From Bryobacterales bacterium (lineage in GTDB: Bacteria > Acidobacteriota > Terriglobia > Bryobacterales > Bryobacteraceae), in assembly GCA_027459465.1 (NCBI GenBank), contig DAIDIH010000359.1:1-64000 (forward strand): 64,000 bases of DNA, in the 5' to 3' direction. Made by a program: the position numbers and the translations under genes. Below are positions 8,106 to 18,100 of this stretch, one piece after another. How positions within the stretch are numbered: the first letter of the stretch is position 1; every line of letters begins with the position of its first letter. The notes under the pieces were generated by a model. It did no database searches and was not told the DNA's origin. It saw only the letters and a program-made list of their open reading frames with translations.

Positions 8106-11100
8106 CTTCGACGCTCCGCAGGAACTCGGCGAGCCGAAGTTCCGTCTCTTGTTCATCGGCGAGCTGCAAGGCCACCTGAACGGCCATGTCTGCCCTTCCG
8201 GCAAGCCATTCCTCGTCCGCGGGCGCAGGCGCTTTGGACGTCACTGACCACAGGCCCGAGGATTCCACCAGTGCTCCTATGGACTTGAGGTAGATAATCG
8301 CATCGCCCCAGAGTTGATCCGTAGCGCCTCGCCTGAACCGCGAGATATCAATGACGTTCTTCTGGATAGGCTGTGCTCCGGGGCCGATGACGCGAACCCA
8401 GTCCCTCAACCGGGCCTTATCGAGAAACGCCAATGCCATGGCCGGATTACGCATGAAGTGGACCGCCATCCAGACGCGGTGGGGATCGATGGGTCCGCCG
8501 AAACGATGGAGAACTTCGGCTATAGCAAGCAGGACGAAGTTGCTGGGTTGAATTCCCGGCGGGGTGGCCCAGGCACCGCTCGCCACGAGATCCAAACTCG
8601 GCACCCCGATCGGTTCTGCGACAGGCGCGGGCACACCACTGGTTTTCACGGCTGCTCCAGTCGGCAGCAATGCAATCGGGTCGCGCGGCGGCAGAGAGCG
8701 CTCCAGAACGTCGACCTCCTCGGGCGTGAGATTGAACGCCTGCTGGACCAACGAATTTAGGCGTATCTCGATCTCGGATTCCTCGGCAACACTTGTCACC
8801 GAGGATTGCGACAGATCGAGCAAGCGCTTGGTGAGGGACTCTATCTCGGCGCGAAGTGACACCTTTGCGTCGGGTATCGGCAGCGCCAAGAGGAATTGGA
8901 CATCGACGCTAACCCCATCGTCCTTCATGTGCTGGAAGGTCCGGTTGATGACCCACCAGGCCACTCGCGAGTTTAGAATCGCAAGCAAATACAAGTCTTC
9001 AGATGGGACGAACAGAACCTTGTTGTTTACGTAGTGGCCTTCACTGTCGAGAGCGAACTGAGAGAAGTATGCGATGCACTGAACAACGATCTTCGGACCG
9101 TCAAAGGCCTCGTAGTAATCACACTGCCGGAGCTCCCACCAGAACCTGCCTTTGTCGGCTCGCTTGCGAAGCGGTTCCTCAAAGGCTTTCAGATGCCGGT
9201 GGACCGACGGATAACACGTAGCAAACGTCTCCTCGCCTGCCGACTCATTCGCTGAATCTGACCAAGGCCAAACACGGTTCTGGCTGGATGGGATCACGAT
9301 GTGCCACTGGTCACCCCATTCGCTGGTCCAGCGCTTGATATCCCGTCCCCGTAAGAACTTCTTCAGCAGAGGCGTGCAATTGGGATCTTCTTCAACCAAC
9401 CGATCTCTGGCCGCAGTGTCAAGGTAGAACGCTGTATTCAGCCCGGTCAACAGCCCGCGGATCGGCCGGCGGCCTGCGTACTCGACAAGGGGCCGTCCGG
9501 TAGCCATCAACCGATCCAGCAGGCGGCTTATTGCCGTGCCTTCGAGTTGCCATCGGTCGCTTCGCAAATCCCTGTGGTAGACCAGGATGGATTTGGTCCG
9601 AATCAGTTCCGGCAAGCCAAATTTCTCACGCTCCGAATCATGAGCTTCAACGAAACTAAGAGTCGTGTCGTCGGGTACGCGCGTTGGCACAGGCTCAAAC
9701 ACAACTGCCGCTGGGAAAGTATCCGCGGCCGGGAACAAGTTTCTGGAGTGCCCAAAATCCACGAGCAGAAAAAGCCGAGAGCGGTCTCGAAGTAATTCCC
9801 GCAGCCCTTCAGCGTAGGTCGCGCGGAACCATTTATTCGGCGTCAGCATTCCCACCCGACCCCGTGCGGCTGTCACTGTCAATGAGCGCTCCAGGAATAG
9901 AACGGAGGAATCCGCTGTGCTCCGGAAAGACTCGAAAGTAGCAAAGAACTTCTTGTCGGCCTTGAGCGTCTCTTGCCGCACCCAAGGCGGGTTACCCAGG
10001 ACTACGGTGAAACCGCCATTCCACCCAGTCGCGGTATTCAAAGCTGATTCACCGGGCCGGGGCAACGAGAATACGTCTGGAAACGCCAGATGCCAGTGAA
10101 AGAAGCGGTATGCGCTGGCCAGTCGCTCCACCTCCGTCTGCAGCCATGGATCGACTGCATGCGGGTTCCGCTCGATGCGGCGGAACACTTCTTCCGTGAT
10201 GGCGTACGTAGTGTTGCCACTCTTCCGCCAGGCAAAGGCCGCGCACCAAGTATCAGCCCAGAATTTCCCGAACAGATACCCGCTTGACCGGACTGCTTCC
10301 TCGTAAATCCTCTCCTTCTGGCGCACGCCTTCGATGGTGTCGTCAGACAGGTTGTCCAAACTGAGAAGGCCGGCTGCGAAGTTGCCCAACTGGTCCCACG
10401 GCTGAAGATTCTCGTCGAACAAACTCTGGCGCCCAAACCGCTCCTGTTGGTTGAGTTTCTTGTACCGCTGGCAGACCTTCTTGTCGTCGCCTTCAGCCGG
10501 GTCGAAAGCCTCGTCGGGGATACCAGCGCTCAGGAGTGCCGGCGTCGCGCCGATGAGGCTGTTGCCACATTGGATTCGGTGATCCAGGAACGAAAGCGGC
10601 TTGCCGGGATCGAGAGCCTCCAGCCACAGATTGACCTTGCACAGTTCGACCGCCATTGGGTTCACATCAACCCCATAGATGCAGTGCCCGATCACGTCCC
10701 GGAGCGCCTTGCGTAACGCGTCCGGGGAGGGCTCCTCGTCACCGGTCCTGGCGGCGGCCAAACGTTTCGCAATACGATGAGCGGCGGCGATCAGGAAATG
10801 GCCGCTACCGCAGGCTGGGTCCACGACCTTCAGCTTCAAAATCGCGGCTTCGGAATCCGGTGCTTTCCACGCTTCGTCAAGGACGGATTCCAGTGCGGCA
10901 TCGAGCAAGCAATCGATCAGACTAGTGGGCGTGTAGTAGCTACCGGATGTCTTCCGCTCATGGCCGCTGGCAGTGGTCAGACCGAACAATGGCGCGTCCA
11001 CGTTCAATTCGGGTCGCAGTTCCAATAGAGACTCGTAGACGCTCCCAAGTTCCTCGGCCCCCAAATTCTTGTAATCAACGCTCCGCAGGGCGCCGTCGGC

Positions 11101-12312
11101 TACGGTTACAGCCAGGGCGCGTACGGCATCGAGCAGGTCGTGATTGGCAATATCGCAGCGCTCAATATCGGGCATGGCCGTTGGCGAAAACAGGAAACTG
11201 CCGAGCGCGGGTAATGCCAAGTCCGGGCAGCCCACGTCGGAACCCAACTTCTGCATCACGAGCCGCAGCGTGACGTACAGATCTCCGTGCCGGGTTCCAC
11301 TCCGGCGCTCAGCCAGACGGCGTAGCCTGGCGGTGGAATAGTGACGGACATAGCGCAGACGCGCGGCTTCCCTTTCCTCTCCCGGAAGAAGCAGCAGGGC
11401 CCGGTCCTCGGCGACGAACAGGAACAGCAGGCGGTAGACCAGCCGGAGGACCTGCCGGTAATAATCCTGCGCGTCGAGATCACCTGAGCGTAGCCTCGCC
11501 CGAAGCGCACCATTTGCCGGATACGCCAGAAATCCCCGGCCAAGGCAGGTGATCGCCTCTTCGACGCCCGTTCGAAGTTGCTCGAGCGCCCGAACCCCTC
11601 GCTCACGGGAAGACTGCGACCACTTCTCCAACCAGCAATCGGAAGCTAATTCCGCCTCGACCCGCGACTGGTGACACAACAACCATAGGAGGACGAAGTC
11701 GGAATAGCACTCACCTAGCATCATCGCTTCCAGGTCGAATTCAACGTAACTCTGACGCGTGAGGCTGACGTTATCGCGAAGGATGCGGAGCTTCAGTCCG
11801 TTTGAGATGATGCCCCAAAGATGATCCTTCGATCGGTTCAGGAATTCCTGCAACAGGCTGTGCGGACTGCTGCGGGAGGCGCCGGCGACGCGTTGTGACG
11901 GTCTGTCGAGGTCGACCCGCAAGCCCAACAAGTGAATGGGAGTATGGTGCCAGCCGTGAGAGATGGCATAGGATTTGCTGTCGATTTCGGCGGCCTTGAC
12001 CGTGAGCAGCCGGCCATAACCCAACTCTTGGAAAACCGGCAACAGCCATTTCTCGCGCGTAAGCGTGGTGCCGGCGTCATTGGATGGCAGTCTCTCACTG
12101 GCAGTGCGAAAACCGGACCATGCTGCGAGTAGGCGGTTCCATGCGCGGTTGGTGGTCTCGGTAATCTTCTCACCAGCCGGCAAATGATATGCCTCCGGCG
12201 TAAGACCACCAAGATCCGGATCGCCGGCGGCGATTCGTTCCAGAAGGTCCGATGGCAGTATGGCGCCTTCCGTGCGAACGGTGAGGAAGAGGTCTCGCGA
12301 GCGGGTCTGCAT
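8077..12312 (-). CDS. Eco57I-type N6-adenine DNA methyltransferase (drmMI-like)
   Basis: A 1411-residue class I methyltransferase. Motif I (VVDPACGSGHFL) lies near residue 500 and the catalytic NPPW (VVLGNPPWVRQE) near 770, as in amino-methyltransferases that make N6-methyladenine. A target-recognition part follows (RPIRGLLTGLNTAF, FLRGRDIKRW, then NSRVAWWVINRTF), as in Eco57I/PglX/DrmMI enzymes. A separate C-terminal helical region of about 200 residues ends the protein. The start at 12312 lies 4 nt after the SNF2 gene's stop; the longer frame upstream is spurious. Size and neighbours fit the DISARM methylase that marks host DNA. A stand-alone type IIL/IIG restriction-methylase is the alternative, but I see no N-terminal nuclease motif. 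Confidence 0.85.
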   Translation of the reverse strand: MQTRSRDLFLTVRTEGAILPSDLLERIAAGDPDLGGLTPEAYHLPAGEKITETTNRAWNRLLAAWSGFRTASERLPSNDAGTTLTREKWLLPVFQELGYGRLLTVKAAEIDSKSYAISHGWHHTPIHLLGLRVDLDRPSQRVAGASRSSPHSLLQEFLNRSKDHLWGIISNGLKLRILRDNVSLTRQSYVEFDLEAMMLGECYSDFVLLWLLCHQSRVEAELASDCWLEKWSQSSRERGVRALEQLRTGVEEAITCLGRGFLAYPANGALRARLRSGDLDAQDYYRQVLRLVYRLLFLFVAEDRALLLLPGEEREAARLRYVRHYSTARLRRLAERRSGTRHGDLYVTLRLVMQKLGSDVGCPDLALPALGSFLFSPTAMPDIERCDIANHDLLDAVRALAVTVADGALRSVDYKNLGAEELGSVYESLLELRPELNVDAPLFGLTTASGHERKTSGSYYTPTSLIDCLLDAALESVLDEAWKAPDSEAAILKLKVVDPACGSGHFLIAAAHRIAKRLAAARTGDEEPSPDALRKALRDVIGHCIYGVDVNPMAVELCKVNLWLEALDPGKPLSFLDHRIQCGNSLIGATPALLSAGIPDEAFDPAEGDDKKVCQRYKKLNQQERFGRQSLFDENLQPWDQLGNFAAGLLSLDNLSDDTIEGVRQKERIYEEAVRSSGYLFGKFWADTWCAAFAWRKSGNTTYAITEEVFRRIERNPHAVDPWLQTEVERLASAYRFFHWHLAFPDVFSLPRPGESALNTATGWNGGFTVVLGNPPWVRQETLKADKKFFATFESFRSTADSSVLFLERSLTVTAARGRVGMLTPNKWFRATYAEGLRELLRDRSRLFLLVDFGHSRNLFPAADTFPAAVVFEPVPTRVPDDTTLSFVEAHDSEREKFGLPELIRTKSILVYHRDLRSDRWQLEGTAISRLLDRLMATGRPLVEYAGRRPIRGLLTGLNTAFYLDTAARDRLVEEDPNCTPLLKKFLRGRDIKRWTSEWGDQWHIVIPSSQNRVWPWSDSANESAGEETFATCYPSVHRHLKAFEEPLRKRADKGRFWWELRQCDYYEAFDGPKIVVQCIAYFSQFALDSEGHYVNNKVLFVPSEDLYLLAILNSRVAWWVINRTFQHMKDDGVSVDVQFLLALPIPDAKVSLRAEIESLTKRLLDLSQSSVTSVAEESEIEIRLNSLVQQAFNLTPEEVDVLERSLPPRDPIALLPTGAAVKTSGVPAPVAEPIGVPSLDLVASGAWATPPGIQPSNFVLLAIAEVLHRFGGPIDPHRVWMAVHFMRNPAMALAFLDKARLRDWVRVIGPGAQPIQKNVIDISRFRRGATDQLWGDAIIYLKSIGALVESSGLWSVTSKAPAPADEEWLAGRADMAVQVALQLADEQETELRLAEFLRSVEDGTARRAVS

Positions 12313-12316
12313 CGGA

Positions 12317-15169
12317 TCAGCTTCCTTGAACGGCGGGCAGGAAGACATAGACGCCGAGCACGTCCGGTGGAAGCTGCGGTTCCACCCGATACCGGACGCC
12401 CTGCAATCGCGCCGCGATTCGGACACGCGAATGTGCTGCCAGGAGTTCCTCGCCACGCTCGACAGCGAATCGGTTAAGATGAGGTTCGATGGCCGGGAAA
12501 TCCTGAATTACCCTGGCAACGAAGGCCGCTGCCTGGTCCGGGTTGATGTTTGCTCCGGGCTCGGCAGTCATCAGGGAATCCGCCGAACTGCCTGGAAGCC
12601 ACTCGGCATTGGCTGGCGATCCGGCAAACGCGACCAACTGGCTGTCCTCCGCCAGCATCGGGATCTCTTCGGCGCCTCTGCGGGTGATAATGTGATACCG
12701 CAACCGGAGCAGCAAGACCGTTGTGCGACGCGAGACCGCGCTGGTTCGAATGGCGCCGCAGCGCCGGGCGATACCATCCAGCTTTGAATCGAGGGCGGTA
12801 TCCATCAGGTACGCCGCGAGTCCTTCCACAATCGGATGCGTGCGGGTAAGGCAGATTTCTCCCGCCCGCACTGGCGGCGAGAAACGGACTGAAAACATGC
12901 CATGCTTGGCATCGCCGTTCCGCAAACGCAGCGCCTCACGCAACGCGCGTGGGCACTCGGCCACATCCAGCTTCACAACGCCGTTTTCACTGATCACCGC
13001 CCGGTGCGCAAGTAACGCGTCCTTCGTGAATCGGGCGACGTCCAACGCAGATCCTATGGCCGACCGCACCGCCGCGAGTTCCCGCTCAACTTCCTCCACA
13101 TTGGCGCTTAGCGTTTCCTGGGCGAACATGGTACGCGAACGTTTTTCCCGTTCGGCACTGGCCTCCCATTTCTCGAAGAGTGCCTCCTTTTGAGGCTGAA
13201 AGTACTCCTCGAAACCGAGCAACAACTGGTCCTGATTTCGCGGTTTTTGCCGAAGCAGCAGTCCTTCGAAGACGGCCTCGATGACCTGCTCGGTATCCAC
13301 CGGCACGGGCACAGAGATGCCAAGCGAGCTGCGGATCTTCTTGTGCTTGCGAATAAGAACATCGAGCACGATCCCGTCAATCTGGTTGTCGGTGCCATAG
13401 TAGGTCACCGCCCGTACCTTGGGGCTGGGCTGTCCGTAGCGGTCTACGCGTCCTTCTCTTTGCTCGTGTCGCGTTGGATTCCACGAGAGGTCGTAGTGGA
13501 GTACGGCGTCGAAGTCGCCTTGCAGGTTGATCCCTTCACTAAGGCAATCCGTGGCCACAAGGACGTGCTTCGACGATTTTGCCAGAGCGGCGATCCGTAA
13601 CTCGCGCTCGGCAGGAGCCACCTCCCCGGTCACCGAGGCGACGTCGACATCCTGCTTGAGTTTCGTCCGGAGGGCCGCGGCTACGTATTCCGCTGTGGCG
13701 ATGAAGCGGCAGAACACGATTGGGCGAAAGCCATCGCGCAACAGGAGTTCTATCATCCGAATGGCTTTCTGGACTTTGGCGTCTTTGTCGCCCTGGAGGG
13801 CTTCGGCTTCGCGGGCCATCTCGAGCAGGCGGCGACGGTTCTTAACGTCCTCACCTGCTTCAGAAACCGTATCGCTGCCCGGAACGACGTCCATCGCCTC
13901 CGCCGCGTTATCATCCAGCAGGTCAAGGACAGTGCGGCGGCCGAGTTCATCGGCCTCTTCGGCAGTTTCCGTATCCAGCGTCGCCGCGCGAGTTCGTAAC
14001 GTCGCTGCGGCCGCTACGGGGCTGGATGCCAACGCGCGTAGCATGGCAAGGACCGACCACCACTGGACCCGCTGGTGGTGTGTGGCGCCACCGGTGGCCG
14101 CCACGGTCTCGCGCGCATATTCCAGCACTTTGGCGAAGAGCCGCCGGTATTCGTCGGTCAATTTGTAGGTTTCTTCGGCGTCTTCGCGCTCCGGAAAGGG
14201 AGTCTCGGATTTTAGGAAGTGGCGGATGTCCCCCCGCCGGCGCTGCACAAGGTGCGCAGCAAGGCGGCGGCGGTGTTGCTCATTCCCTTTGCCGGTGAGA
14301 TCTTCCGGGAGGTTCGCGAAATCGGGATGCAGTAGTTTGAGCAACGACCGGAATGCCTGCTCGTTGCCGCTGTGAGGAGTTGCAGTCACCAATATTAGGT
14401 GGCGACCCTTTGCGGGATCGGCCAGACCAGAGATGAGCTGGTGGCGCTGATGACGACCGCCCCGGCCTTCGCCGCCGTATGCACAGGTGTGGGCTTCGTC
14501 GACGATTACCAGTTCGGGACACGTGCGCAGAAACTCGTCACGCCGCCGCTCGCTCTTGATGAAATCCAGCGACACGACTACGAAGTTGTGAATGTCAAAG
14601 AGGGACTCTCCGACCCGGCAATTACGTTCCAGGCGGCCAGCCGTGCCTGGGAGGACGAGTTCTGCCTGGATCTGGAATTTCTCACGGAGTTCGGCGTGCC
14701 ACTGCTCGGCAAGTTGAGGCGGACAGAGAACCGCGAGGCGTTTGACTTCGCCGCGGTCGAGTAACTCACGGGCGATCAGGCAGGCTTCCACCGTCTTTCC
14801 GATGCCCACATCGTCGGCAATCAATAGCCGCACCGGATCGAGTTTGAGCGCCATCAGCAGAGGCACAAGCTGATACGGCCGCGGATCGATTCCAAGGCGG
14901 GCGAACGAGCGGAACGGGCCCGCGCTCGACCGAAAGCCCAGGCGAACCGCGTCGCGCAACAGTCGGCAGGATCGATGGTCACCGACCTGCGACGGATCGG
15001 GGAGGTCGAATCGTGCGGGTTCGACTGCTTCGAGGGGAAGGTAGACACCAGCGATCTCTTCGTCCGTGCCGCCCAAGGGCCGGAGGATAAGCATGTCTTC
15101 TGCGGATTCGGGGAGTACGACCCACTCCCGGCCCCTGGCCTTCACCAGCGATCCGACTGCAAAGCTCAC
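12317..15169 (-). CDS. SNF2-family helicase (drmD-like)
   Basis: A 950-residue SNF2/RapA-like translocase. In order: LIADDVGIGKTVEA (motif I, about residue 121), VIVDEAHTC (motif II, about 229), LILVTATPHSG (motif III), then the second RecA lobe with FCRFIATAEYVAAAL, VATDCLSEGINLQ (motif V) and REGRVDRYGQ (motif VI, about 573). A charged C-terminal region of about 300 residues follows. Class 1 DISARM contains an SNF2-type helicase (DrmD) directly upstream of the methylase, and that is the arrangement here. The start codon overlaps the stop of the DUF1998 helicase by 4 nt (ATGA), so all three large genes form one transcript. The activity of the complex on DNA is inferred from the family. Confidence 0.85.
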   Translation of the reverse strand: MSFAVGSLVKARGREWVVLPESAEDMLILRPLGGTDEEIAGVYLPLEAVEPARFDLPDPSQVGDHRSCRLLRDAVRLGFRSSAGPFRSFARLGIDPRPYQLVPLLMALKLDPVRLLIADDVGIGKTVEACLIARELLDRGEVKRLAVLCPPQLAEQWHAELREKFQIQAELVLPGTAGRLERNCRVGESLFDIHNFVVVSLDFIKSERRRDEFLRTCPELVIVDEAHTCAYGGEGRGGRHQRHQLISGLADPAKGRHLILVTATPHSGNEQAFRSLLKLLHPDFANLPEDLTGKGNEQHRRRLAAHLVQRRRGDIRHFLKSETPFPEREDAEETYKLTDEYRRLFAKVLEYARETVAATGGATHHQRVQWWSVLAMLRALASSPVAAAATLRTRAATLDTETAEEADELGRRTVLDLLDDNAAEAMDVVPGSDTVSEAGEDVKNRRRLLEMAREAEALQGDKDAKVQKAIRMIELLLRDGFRPIVFCRFIATAEYVAAALRTKLKQDVDVASVTGEVAPAERELRIAALAKSSKHVLVATDCLSEGINLQGDFDAVLHYDLSWNPTRHEQREGRVDRYGQPSPKVRAVTYYGTDNQIDGIVLDVLIRKHKKIRSSLGISVPVPVDTEQVIEAVFEGLLLRQKPRNQDQLLLGFEEYFQPQKEALFEKWEASAEREKRSRTMFAQETLSANVEEVERELAAVRSAIGSALDVARFTKDALLAHRAVISENGVVKLDVAECPRALREALRLRNGDAKHGMFSVRFSPPVRAGEICLTRTHPIVEGLAAYLMDTALDSKLDGIARRCGAIRTSAVSRRTTVLLLRLRYHIITRRGAEEIPMLAEDSQLVAFAGSPANAEWLPGSSADSLMTAEPGANINPDQAAAFVARVIQDFPAIEPHLNRFAVERGEELLAAHSRVRIAARLQGVRYRVEPQLPPDVLGVYVFLPAVQGS

Positions 15170-18100
15170 GAGTGTCTCCCGAACACCTGAGGATAGAGTG
15201 CGACTCGCGCTTCCCAGTCTTCTTCATGACCGAAGCGAATGACGGTGTAGCCGAGATCCTCCATAGAATCAGTCTGGGCGCGGTCGCGCGCTTGTCTTTC
15301 GGGAAAATCATGCGGAGGCCCATCGATGTAAATGGCCGCCAGGCAGTCTTCGTAGAGAAAATCGGGCCTGGCGTGGCATGCGTCGATGCGCGGCTGGGCT
15401 TTTGATGGCAACTTCAGACTGGCGGCTTCCAGGTAGTGCAACCAGCGTCGTTCGAGGCCGCTTTCGCAGAGACGTTCCAGCCCCGCCAGATGCTCATGGA
15501 GTGGTTGGTGAACGGGAGACGCGATCACGCGAGCACCGGACATCTGAATGAGCAGTTCCAGAATCGCTTTGCGGTCCAGCAACTTGTGGTCGCGCTGATT
15601 GCCGTAGTTCATGAGGCAGTCGTAGCAGGCCGCCTCACAATCTTCCCGCGCTCTAGGTGCCCGCTTTCGGTCCTCAAAGGTCACCGGGTCGAAATGGCAG
15701 ATCTCTAGTGCCTTGCGCGCGACATCCTGGAGTACTTCAGGGTCATCCAAGAGGGTGCGCAACACGCCCGCTCCACCCTCCGCTGCTTCGTAGAAAAGAA
15801 TGAGTCGGCGTTCGTCCTCGTTCGGCAAGGCTTCCACTGCTAATTCGCTGTCTTCGAGTTGGAATCGTACCTGCAGGGCAGCTTTCATGGCAGCGGCAAG
15901 AGACGCCATCATTGCAGGCGGGAGTTTGCCCGCGGGTTCCAGCAACAGGCAGTTGCGGCGATCTTCGACGTACGGTACCACTCGCATGGTTCGCGCCGAA
16001 AGTGGATCGGGATCGTCATCATCCGAGGCAATCTCGTTCGTGGCCCAGTAGCCGCGTTCGGTATCGAGCAGAAAACCGTGCTGCTCCTTGTTCTTTCGCC
16101 GGCGCCAGCCGAGATTAATGCGCCAGATAGTGGCTGCCGAACCCAAATCCAGACGGGCCAGAATCGCGCCGTCCCGCTCAACCGTGGCAACGCGATGAGT
16201 GGGCCGCCCGGCGCTCTCCGTGAATCGGACGCCTGTCTTGAGTTCGAAGCCAAGCCGCAGCCGCTCTTCTTCGTCGGAATTGATACGGTCGGTGCGTTTC
16301 GTGGTGACGTTCTGAAGACGGAACAGCGAATGGAGAGGCGTTCCAAGCGGGTTCTTGCATCGTTCGCAAAGATCAACTCCGTCGCCGGACGCAATGGGAT
16401 GGAGATACCCGCAGGACTCACATTGCTTGGCACGGCGCGTAGCGATCTCCTGATTCTCGCCGACGGGCAGGATAACCCGATTGATGCGGTAGCGTGACCC
16501 CTCGTGGTAGACGACTGCTCGCGGGCCAAACTCGGATATTGCCAGGAATCGAGGTCGCGAGAGGTACTCCTCGCGATTTTTCGTCTGACGGCGACCCGGA
16601 ATGAACGCTGAGAGCGGGAGGCGAGGAAAGCTATAACCGGGCAGAAACCCTTCACTGGCAAAATAGCGATAACTGTAGAAATCAGACTGAACGACATTTT
16701 CCGCTTCCGTGAGGAGACGGACTTGTTCTTCAGCCTCTCGCCGGAGCCGTTCCGCCTGTTTCTTTTCCTCCGGACTGCGGGTTGCGTCCAAGATGATCTT
16801 GCCCTGGAGCCGGGCTTGGGCATGAGCAGCGCGATAGAGGTCACGCCAGCGCTCGCAGGCCTGCTCAAAGTTCAGGCGAACCTGGGCAAGGATCTTGTCA
16901 AGCCATCGGCCTGGATCGCCGTCAGTGAACGGAAGCGCCTCGCCTATGCATGACAGGACCCGCTCGGATCGAGCCTTGGCTTTGGCCTTCGCGTGCGCCG
17001 ATTCGAGATCGTTTATTACTCCTGGGAGAAGCTCCAGAGTGGGCTCGTCTCCAGATAGGTCGAGAATGTCTTTGAGCGTTCGACCCAGACCGAGACCTGT
17101 TTCGGCAAGCCAGATCGAGTGGACATGAGCGCGCAGGAGATCCTCGTTCACCAGGTCGAGCCGAGGTGGCGTGACGGCGCCCGCCACCATGGATTCAGGC
17201 CGCTTGAAGAAATACTGATCGTGCGGGCTCCCAGTAGAGCAATACGAGAACACCAACGCAGGTTGCCCGCTGCGGCCCGCACGCCCGCTTCGCTGGGCAT
17301 AATTCGCCGGAGTCGGAGGGACGTTGCGCAGGTTAACTGCATTCAGTTCTCGGATATCGACGCCCAGTTCCATCGTGGGAGAGCAGTACAGAACGGGAAG
17401 TTTCGCCTCAGCGAAACGCTGTTCGCGATCAATCCGCAATTCGGCGGGAACCTGGGCGGTGTGCTCACGCGCCTCCAGACCTTGGGCCGTTTGCGCTACC
17501 CGTTTGTAGAAGTCAACAAAGAACGGGTTGGTGCGGCCGCCAGTCGCAGGAGCGTTTGGTACCCGGATGGGATCGTGAAATGATCGTGTGCCATCGCCGG
17601 CCAACCACAACAATGACGAAGCCGCGAGCTGGTAGCCCGCCACATCGTCGGCGTTACGCGGTTCGACCACCTCCTTTACGATTCCGGCCAGGCGCAAGAG
17701 CCCCAGTAGTTGCCGGATGATCGGCTCCGTTTCATTCAACGGGATTCGTTGGTGAAACTCCGGGAACGTTGAGGAACGGCGCAAGTACTGGCCGAATCCG
17801 CCGCGTGCGGATACATAAAGATAACCGCCGTAGTCGTCGTGCTCCAGGATCTGGCGCGGGAAGAGAATGGCCGCATGTTCAAGTTGCTCGCTCTCGTCGA
17901 TGGCCCATGGCTCGCGGAGATGTTGACTGCTCTGCTGCCGGATTCGTTCCTGGTAGGCGGAATCGAGATAGTCGACCTGAATGGCAAGCTCGCGGCGCAT
18001 GTAGTCGAGCAGGACCTTCGCCACTTTCAATCTTGTTGCTGGCAGAGCACCGGCCAGCGCCGGATGGCAGGCACTCCATTCTTCTTCTGCTTCCGACAGT

